Of a stretch of DNA of 5,182 bases, positions 1 to 4,344 are shown piece after piece. Origin of the DNA: Leptolyngbya sp. SIO4C5. GTDB taxonomy: Bacteria > Cyanobacteriota > Cyanobacteriia > Phormidesmidales > Phormidesmidaceae. Where the stretch lies: assembly GCA_010671965.1 (NCBI GenBank), contig JAAHIC010000378.1, positions 1 through 5,182 on the forward strand. The letters are read 5' to 3'. A model generated the notes under the pieces. It had not been told where the DNA came from, did not search any database, and was given only the letters and a program-made list of their open reading frames with translations. A program made the translations under genes and the position numbers. How positions within the stretch are numbered: the stretch's first letter is position 1; each line of letters starts with the position of its first letter.

Positions 1-203
1 GGAATGACGCCGTTTAGCTCTAGTTCCTGAGCTGTTGACAGCATGGCTTCAGACGCTTTCAGGTCTAAAGCTTCTAGCGCTAGTAGCAGAAAGTCAATTT
101 GCATTTTGGTGCGGCGAGGGCATTCCTCACCCGGCACGTTTGGATCAGGCAGGCTGTCCAAAATAAAAGACATCGAAGTTTCCGGTGGGCTATGTACTTG
201 CAT
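1..203 (-). CDS. N-terminal fragment of a conserved cyanobacterial protein, DUF3038-like (partial, runs off the left edge)
   Basis: On the minus strand an open frame begins at ATG 201-203 and continues without a stop to base 1, giving about 67 residues. An in-frame TGA at 204-206 lies directly upstream, so 203 is the longest possible start. A second ATG at 171-173 has a weak GGAA about 7 nt upstream and is an equally reasonable start; it would give a protein beginning MSFILDSLPDP. Further in, the product reads ECPRRTKMQIDFLLLALEAL and then LKASEAMLSTAQELELNGVI, a Leu/Ala-rich, probably helical, soluble segment with no signal peptide. From memory, the CPRRT...QIDxLLLALEALDL...SEAML pattern resembles DUF3038, a family of unknown function restricted to cyanobacteria. 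I could not run a search, so the family is tentative, but the frame looks truly coding. It lies downstream of the AEC transporter on the same strand, 126 bp from its stop. No function is known. Confidence 0.72.
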   Translation of the reverse strand, partial: MQVHSPPETSMSFILDSLPDPNVPGEECPRRTKMQIDFLLLALEALDLKASEAMLSTAQELELNGVI

Positions 204-228
204 TCAGCTTTAGGCGCTATCCAGCAGA

Positions 229-234
229 ATTCTA
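229..234 (-). promoter_or_regulatory. possible -10 element (TAGAAT) for the left-edge gene
   Basis: Read on the minus strand, the hexamer TAGAAT matches five of six positions of the bacterial -10 consensus. It sits about 25 nt upstream of the ATG at 203 and 55 nt upstream of the one at 173. No convincing -35 hexamer lies at 16-18 bp spacing. The rest of the 126-bp gap between the AEC stop and this gene holds only one HIP1 octamer (296-303) and nothing else I recognise. This is a weak, sequence-only call. Confidence 0.25.
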
Positions 235-329
235 TCAAAACACGATTGGGGGCTTATGGATTGGAGAAATGGCCGAACCGATAGCTCAGAAAACCGCGAT
301 CGCCCCGTTGCCAGCCCTTTCTTTCACAG

Positions 330-1298
330 TCAAAAATGATCAAATAAGTAAATCCACAGCGGTAGTGTGCCCAGCAGTAGCCCAGTTGTGAGCGCAATGC
401 TCAGGGTGATCAGGTCGCGGTTGAGATTATACTCTTCCGCCAAAATTAGGCCAGCAAAGGCACTTGGCATGCCTGACATCAGCACCAGGGCCAAACAGGC
501 GGGCTGAGGCAATCCCAAAGCGATCGCCAGCAAGCCCATAGCAATAGGCACTAACAATACCTTAATCAGACTCGGTACCAGGGCTAACCGTAGATACGTC
601 CAGTTTTGCAACTGGCTCAGCCGCATTCCCAGCAGCAGCAGCGCTGCCGGAATCACAATCCAGATTGACCCTGCTAACCCCTGCTCAACCAGGTCAGGAA
701 AGGCGACCGAGCGCAGCCCCAGGCTCAAACCGCAGGCCCAGAGGGAAGGCACCGTCAACAGGTCTTTGAGCCGCTGCCAGCGAGAATAGGGCAAATCAGC
801 CCGGCCATAGGCACTGGCGACAAATACCCCCAAACCATAGCTGCCTATAATATTGTGAGTGACGCTGTAGAAAACGATCCAGCTTAGATAGGGATCCTCA
901 ATCAGCACTGGTGCCACCGCTAGGCCCACAAAGCCGGTATTGCCGAGCATAGAGGCTAGCGTGAAGCTGCCCTGCAAAGCGCGATCGCTCCAGTCTATGT
1001 CCGCGACCAGGGGTTTTAGCGGCGCTAGCTGGCTAAGCAGCTGCAGGAGCCGCCAGCCCAGTTCAGCCAAAACCAAGCCCAAAACTAGAGCAGCGGCAGT
1101 GATGGCAGGCGTTAGGCCAATGTCGTTAGAAATCTCAGCCCGTCGAATTAGGCTAAAAATTTCCAGGGGAACGCCAACCCAGTAGAGCGATCGCCCTAAA
1201 AAGCGAGGAAAGGCATCGGGTAAAAGCCGAAAGAGAATCAGTCCCAAACTCGGCCAAAACAGAAGCGGAAAATAAGCCTGGAGCAGGCTAGCGGTCAT
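330..1298 (-). CDS. AEC-family (auxin efflux carrier-like) transporter
   Basis: A 322-residue, strongly hydrophobic protein, probably an inner-membrane secondary transporter with about eight to ten helices. Two blocks point to the AEC/membrane transport protein family. The first is LGNTGFVGLAVAP near residues 118-130, with the family's Gly-Asn-x-Gly-x-x-Gly in a broken helix. The second is MPSAFAGLILAEEYNLNRDL near 277-296, a C-terminal crossover motif. Length is normal for bacterial members (about 300-320). A charged loop around residues 95-106 separates the two helical halves. Bacterial AEC proteins are reported to move organic acids or other small anions, but the substrate cannot be read from sequence, and auxin transport should not be assumed. 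The ATG at 1298 is followed at once by the first hydrophobic segment; no clear Shine-Dalgarno precedes it and no better in-frame start is seen upstream. It is divergent from the cyclophilin gene and lies upstream of the DUF3038-like gene on its own strand. Confidence 0.9.
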   Translation of the reverse strand: MTASLLQAYFPLLFWPSLGLILFRLLPDAFPRFLGRSLYWVGVPLEIFSLIRRAEISNDIGLTPAITAAALVLGLVLAELGWRLLQLLSQLAPLKPLVADIDWSDRALQGSFTLASMLGNTGFVGLAVAPVLIEDPYLSWIVFYSVTHNIIGSYGLGVFVASAYGRADLPYSRWQRLKDLLTVPSLWACGLSLGLRSVAFPDLVEQGLAGSIWIVIPAALLLLGMRLSQLQNWTYLRLALVPSLIKVLLVPIAMGLLAIALGLPQPACLALVLMSGMPSAFAGLILAEEYNLNRDLITLSIALTTGLLLGTLPLWIYLFDHF

Positions 1299-1384
1299 AG
1301 AAAATTGCCAATCATTGCAATAGTTAATTGTCCTACAGGTTATCGCCCTTTCACGGTAAACCCGCAGATCTTGTCTATTCGCTC

Positions 1385-1410
1385 ACGGGGAGGCTGCTGC
1401 AATCCCCCGT
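1385..1410. repeat. GC-rich inverted repeat (6-bp arms, 14-nt loop)
   Basis: ACGGGG at 1385-1390 is the exact reverse complement of CCCCGT at 1405-1410. Allowing one bulged C, the stem extends to seven pairs (ACGGGGA with TCCCCCGT). There is no T-run immediately on either strand, so it does not look like an intrinsic terminator. It could be an operator, a leader hairpin of the cyclophilin mRNA, or chance. Confidence 0.4.
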
Positions 1411-1454
1411 ATTTGGAGGTCTGCTGGCTAGGACTGGCCGCAAGGCGATCGCGC

Positions 1455-1468
1455 TCTGAGTCCTCAGA
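1455..1468. repeat. perfect dyad TCTGAG-TC-CTCAGA upstream of the cyclophilin gene
   Basis: Two exact 6-bp arms are separated by 2 bp, and four T residues follow on the plus strand (1469-1472). As RNA it could fold with a 5-bp stem and a 4-nt loop. It lies about 87 nt upstream of the cyclophilin ATG and directly after a HIP1 octamer. It may be a regulator binding site or a small leader terminator/attenuator; the sequence alone does not decide. Confidence 0.4.
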
Positions 1469-1544
1469 TTTTATGGGAGCATGTAGGGTAGTCACAGAGG
1501 CGGGGCGCGGCGCAGCTAGATGCACCGTCTCTGACTTACATACC

Positions 1545-1549
1545 AGGAG
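1545..1549 (+). promoter_or_regulatory. ribosome binding site of the cyclophilin gene
   Basis: AGGAG lies 5 nt upstream of the ATG at 1555. It is the clearest Shine-Dalgarno in the window and fixes this start. The other complete genes here have weak sites or none, so the cyclophilin may be translated more efficiently than its neighbours. Confidence 0.75.
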
Positions 1550-1554
1550 TAAAT

Positions 1555-2109
1555 ATGGCTGGCGAAGATACCTTAGTGACCCAAAAGACCTATTTTGATA
1601 TCACCATCGGCGGCGAACCGGCAGGTCGCATCGTCATCGGTCTGTTTGGCGAGACTGTGCCCAAGACCGCAGAGAACTTTTTGCAGCTCTGCACCCATGA
1701 AAAAGGCTTTGGCTACAAAGGCAGTCATTTCCACCGGGTGATTAAAGACTTTATGTGTCAGGGGGGTGACTTTACCAATGGCAATGGCACCGGCGGCAAA
1801 TCCATCTACGGCCCTCGGTTTGCAGACGAAAACTTCAAGCTGAAGCACTACGGGGCCGGGTGGCTGTCAATGGCCAACGCGGGCCGCGACACCAACGGCT
1901 CTCAGTTTTTCATTACCCTAGTGCAGACGCCCTGGCTAGATGGCAAGCACGTCATTTTTGGCAAGGTGCTAGAGGGCATGGACGTGGTGCGTAAAATCGA
2001 AAGCGTAGACACCAATAACCGCGACATGCCAACCTCAGAAGTGCTGATTGCTGACTGCGGTAGCCTGCCGGTGGAGGAGCCATTCGCGGTTGATAAGGCG
2101 GCGGCGTAG
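1555..2109 (+). CDS. cyclophilin-type peptidyl-prolyl cis-trans isomerase
   Basis: A 184-residue single-domain cyclophilin that catalyses cis-trans isomerisation of peptidyl-proline bonds during protein folding. There is no signal peptide or lipobox, so it is probably cytoplasmic. The active site is complete and aligns with human CypA at an offset of six residues: Arg61 (CypA R55), Phe66, Met67 and Gln69 in [15 protein letters not shown]; Ala107; Phe119 in NGSQFFI; Trp127, Leu128 and His132 in [12 protein letters not shown]. Retention of the Trp and His is the eukaryote-like, cyclosporin-sensitive pattern also known from the cytosolic cyanobacterial enzyme of Synechocystis. The domain ends at IADCGSL (165-171), followed by a short acidic/Ala tail of about 13 residues. 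Cysteines sit at 46, 68 and 168. A good AGGAG precedes the ATG. It is apparently monocistronic, and its stop lies 8 bp from that of the convergent oxidoreductase gene. No HIP1 octamer falls in this gene. Confidence 0.97.
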   Translation: MAGEDTLVTQKTYFDITIGGEPAGRIVIGLFGETVPKTAENFLQLCTHEKGFGYKGSHFHRVIKDFMCQGGDFTNGNGTGGKSIYGPRFADENFKLKHYGAGWLSMANAGRDTNGSQFFITLVQTPWLDGKHVIFGKVLEGMDVVRKIESVDTNNRDMPTSEVLIADCGSLPVEEPFAVDKAAA

Positions 2110-2120
2110 CCGCGCGGCTA
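2107..2120. repeat. perfect 14-bp palindrome containing both convergent stop codons
   Basis: TAGCCGCGCGGCTA reads identically on both strands. Its left end is the TAG of the cyclophilin gene and its right end is the TAG of the minus-strand oxidoreductase. Each transcript could form a 5-bp stem with a GCGC loop, positioned as a compact bidirectional terminator. However, no T-tract follows on either strand, so classical intrinsic termination is not supported. The whole intergenic space is the 8 bp inside the palindrome. Confidence 0.55.
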
Positions 2121-3632
2121 GAAAGCCTCTCGCAGCAGAGCTGCGGTTTGCTGGGGTGAAACCAGGGTATTGGCGCAAAGAATGCCGGAAGCGGCAACGG
2201 CAGGTACGCCAATACCCGGCAGCGTACTGTCCCCCACGCGGTAAAGCCCTTTGATCGGGGTGTGGCAGCTAGGGAAAAGGCCGTTGCCAGCGGCGATCGC
2301 GGGGCCATAGGTCCCCTGATAGCGGCGTAAAAAGCGCTGATGGGTCAGAGGGGTGCCGATTAGCTCGACTTCAACACGATCGCGCACATCCGGAATCACC
2401 TTTGCCACGGCCCGGTAGAGGGATTCAGCCCGTTCCCGCTTGCGGCTGGCATATGCTGCATCGCGCTGCCAGGGCTGCCAGGGTTCCAGGGTATAGGCAT
2501 GAACTACGTGATGGCCGTCAGGGGCAAGCTGGGAATCGAGCACTGAGGGAATAGAAATCATGCAGGTGTTGCCGGGGACGGTGATATCCTGCTCATCATC
2601 ATGGACAACTACGTGATGAACGGTCAGCCCGTCTAGGTCAGCGGCGCGAATGCCCAAGTGTAAATGCATAAAGCTATCGACTGCCGGAGTGGAAAGGGCC
2701 GACTGGCGATAGGCGACGGGCAAGTCGGCCGGATCAAGCAGATGCTGATAGGTGTCCCAGATCGTAGCGTTGGAAATCACTGTCGGTGCCCTCAGCAGCT
2801 CGCCGCTGCGCAGCTTCACGCCCTGCACCTGGTTTTGCTCCACCTGGATTTTTTCTACATGAGCGCCTAGCCGCACCTGACCGCCCCAGCGCTGCAGCCC
2901 CCGTACCAGCGCCGCTACCATCGCGCTGCTGCCGCCCAGAGGATAGTCTATCGGCGTGCGATCGCGCTCACCAAACATAAAGGCCACTTCTGGCGCGACG
3001 GTTCCTGCCGCTTTCAGGCCCGACAGCAAAAAGCATTCCAAATCCATCAGCCGCTGCCCAAACGGATCGCGGACTATGCCCGCCATCAAGTCCCCCACCG
3101 AGCTTTGAATCGCCCCTAGCTGGGGCAGTAAGCTCAGGCTAGCCCAGGGGTACTGGCTCAGCAATACTTGGGCGAGTCGCCAGTCAGCCCGCAGCGCTAG
3201 CACCGGAATATGCCGCAGTCCGGCATATAAAGACAGAAAACGCCCAGAGAGAGCCTTTAGCTCTTTGGCTCCCTGGGGGGTAATCTGAGCGATCGCCGCT
3301 AGATAGCGCTCCAAATTGCCGTAGATGGGTAGGGTCTGCTGGGGAAAGTGATAGTAACCCAGGGGGGCGTAGGCTACGGTGGGCAGCGACTCGCCCAGAG
3401 CGGTCAGCACCTGCTGCACGGGATTGAGAGAGCTCGGATCCCCCAGGCCACAGTAAAAAGACGGCCCGGAGTCGAAATAGAACCCCTGGCGACTAAAGCT
3501 GTGGGCCGCTCCTCCCGCAATGGTATGGCTTTCGCAGACAATCACCTGACGGCCATAGCGAGCCAGTAAACCCGCTGCGACCAGGCCGCCAATGCCGCTG
3601 CCAATGACGATGACGTCCGCTTCGTAGGTCAT
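2118..3632 (-). CDS. FAD-dependent oxidoreductase of the carotene isomerase (CrtH/CRTISO-like) / phytoene desaturase superfamily
   Basis: A 504-residue flavoprotein. The N-terminus carries the Rossmann dinucleotide fingerprint VIVIGSGIGGLVAAGLLA (GxGxxG at 11-16), an acidic Glu34 placed for the adenosine ribose, and the AGG turn at 39-41. The C-terminus carries the FAD-closing motif GLYRVGDSTLPGIGVPAVAA (from 462, with Asp468). Blocks in between resemble CrtH/CRTISO proteins: FDSGPSF near 53, SIPSVLDSQLAPDGHHVVHA in the central region, and RFLRRYQGTYGPA near 433-445. Family members isomerise or desaturate carotenoids or related polyenes using FAD; CrtH converts poly-cis lycopene to the all-trans form. 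The GIGVPAVAASG ending makes me suspect a CRTISO-like paralogue and not CrtH itself, so I assign no symbol or substrate. A membrane-peripheral location is likely by family. The ATG lies 6 bp after the lepB stop, in the same reading frame, with a weak AGGG overlapping that stop, which suggests translational coupling. Confidence 0.9.
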   Translation of the reverse strand: MTYEADVIVIGSGIGGLVAAGLLARYGRQVIVCESHTIAGGAAHSFSRQGFYFDSGPSFYCGLGDPSSLNPVQQVLTALGESLPTVAYAPLGYYHFPQQTLPIYGNLERYLAAIAQITPQGAKELKALSGRFLSLYAGLRHIPVLALRADWRLAQVLLSQYPWASLSLLPQLGAIQSSVGDLMAGIVRDPFGQRLMDLECFLLSGLKAAGTVAPEVAFMFGERDRTPIDYPLGGSSAMVAALVRGLQRWGGQVRLGAHVEKIQVEQNQVQGVKLRSGELLRAPTVISNATIWDTYQHLLDPADLPVAYRQSALSTPAVDSFMHLHLGIRAADLDGLTVHHVVVHDDEQDITVPGNTCMISIPSVLDSQLAPDGHHVVHAYTLEPWQPWQRDAAYASRKRERAESLYRAVAKVIPDVRDRVEVELIGTPLTHQRFLRRYQGTYGPAIAAGNGLFPSCHTPIKGLYRVGDSTLPGIGVPAVAASGILCANTLVSPQQTAALLREAF

Positions 3633-3638
3633 CGTGCC

Positions 3639-4256
3639 CTAAACCTGACCGATGCCTGCAGGCGGCCAAAAGCGAAACCGAGCGCGACCAATCACGTTTT
3701 CCACCGGCAAAAAGCCCCAGACGTGGGAGTCGTTGCTGTCATTGCGGTTGTCGCCCATGACAAACAGATGCCCTGGCGGTACCGTCACCGGAATCATTTC
3801 GTAGCGCGGCGCTTCGGCAATATAAGCCTCAGAACGGGGGACGCCGTCCACCACCACCTTACCCCGATGCACTGCCACCGTTTGTCCTGGCTGACCAATC
3901 ACCCGCTTAATAAATGCCTGACGGCCATCGTAGCCCAGTTTCTGGAGCTGAGACGGCGGATGAAACACGACAATATCCCCTGTTTGGGGTGGCTGGAAGT
4001 GATACAGCACCTTTTCCACCAGCAGGCGATCGCCAATATGCAGCGTCGGCTCCATCGAGTTAGAGGGAATATAGCGCGGTTCAGCAATAAACAGGCGCAG
4101 AATCAGCGCAATACCCAGAGCGATCGCTAAGACTTTGATATTCTCTCGCTGCTGCTGCCACAGGGTCGTCCAAAAAGGCTTTTGCGGGGAGGCTTTAGAA
4201 GTGTCTGGAGCGGAATTGACCTCTTCTGAGGCAGCGGGATCTTTGTCAACGGTCAT
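3639..4256 (-). CDS. lepB: signal peptidase I (leader peptidase)
   Basis: A 205-residue S26A-family signal peptidase, which cleaves signal peptides from exported proteins at the plasma or thylakoid membrane. A charged, Pro/Ser-rich cytoplasmic N-terminus (1-39) is followed by one membrane anchor at about 40-58. Box B, YIPSNSMEPTL, carries the nucleophile Ser67. Box C covers GDRLLVEKV at 75-83. Box D, FIKRVIGQPG, carries the general base Lys117. Box E is GDNRNDSNDSHVWG at 168-181. All catalytic elements are present, and the length and single N-terminal anchor fit cyanobacterial and plastid-type enzymes. The start is secure: an in-frame TAG lies 24 nt upstream with no other ATG between, although the Shine-Dalgarno is poor. 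It is the first gene of a tight pair with the downstream oxidoreductase (6-bp gap), and 88 bp separate it from the upstream permease. Confidence 0.97.
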   Translation of the reverse strand: MTVDKDPAASEEVNSAPDTSKASPQKPFWTTLWQQQRENIKVLAIALGIALILRLFIAEPRYIPSNSMEPTLHIGDRLLVEKVLYHFQPPQTGDIVVFHPPSQLQKLGYDGRQAFIKRVIGQPGQTVAVHRGKVVVDGVPRSEAYIAEAPRYEMIPVTVPPGHLFVMGDNRNDSNDSHVWGFLPVENVIGRARFRFWPPAGIGQV

Positions 4257-4266
4257 GCTTGCAGCC

Positions 4267-4290
4267 AGCAGGATTGTCTAGAAACCTGCT
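4267..4290 (-). repeat. inverted repeat in the lepB leader
   Basis: AGCAGG (4267-4272) and CCTGCT (4285-4290) are exact reverse complements with a 12-nt loop that contains the palindrome TCTAGA. In the lepB mRNA this hairpin would end 10 nt upstream of the ATG, where ribosomes load, and lepB lacks a clear Shine-Dalgarno. It may be a translational control hairpin or an operator; no homologous motif is known to me. Confidence 0.35.
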
Positions 4291-4310
4291 CTGATATGGG
4301 GATCTTTTTG

Positions 4311-4316
4311 ATCATA
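4311..4316 (-). promoter_or_regulatory. possible -10 element (TATGAT) for lepB and the downstream oxidoreductase
   Basis: On the minus strand TATGAT matches five of six -10 positions and lies about 55 nt upstream of the lepB ATG, in the only sizeable gap of this gene row. The -35 region is poor. If used, the transcript would start near 4305 and include the leader hairpin at 4267-4290. Confidence 0.3.
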
Positions 4317-4344
4317 CCGCCTGTTTGCCAGCCCTGCCGTCCCC

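Larger units (their letters stand above)
1299..1554. promoter_or_regulatory. divergent intergenic region between the AEC transporter and cyclophilin genes
   Basis: This 256-bp gap must carry the promoters of both divergent genes, but I cannot place a good -35/-10 pair on either strand. It holds, in order: a near-direct repeat ATTGCCAAT/ATTGCAAT at 1304-1321 next to the AEC start; an inverted repeat ACGGGG...CCCCGT at 1385-1410; a HIP1 octamer at 1445-1452; and a perfect dyad TCTGAG-TC-CTCAGA at 1455-1468 followed by TTTT. No NtcA-type GTA-N8-TAC site was found. Open frames here (for example 1305-1598 on plus) give low-complexity, unrecognisable translations and I regard the stretch as non-coding. 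Confidence 0.5.

Noticed and set aside
286..329. Possible intrinsic terminator after the AEC gene (HIP1 followed by GGTTTTC on the minus strand)
   Set aside because: The HIP1 palindrome has no loop and the flanking arms pair over only about three bases, so it does not meet a reasonable terminator pattern.
99..391. Two overlapping plus-strand frames of 61 and 68 codons near the left edge
   Set aside because: They lie antisense to the partial left-edge gene and to the end of the AEC gene, have no family-like features, and lack ribosome binding sites.
1305..1598. 97-codon plus-strand frame in the divergent intergenic region
   Set aside because: It runs into the cyclophilin in another frame, has no RBS, and contains no recognisable motif; the region is better explained as promoter/leader DNA.
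3723..4130. 135-codon plus-strand frame antisense to lepB
   Set aside because: It is a shadow of lepB, whose catalytic boxes are all intact on the other strand; the translation is His/Arg-rich without recognisable motifs.
4301..4313. GATC-TTTTT-GATC inverted repeat upstream of lepB
   Set aside because: The arms are only 4 bp and are the common GATC tetramer; it overlaps the putative -10 region and carries no further symmetry.
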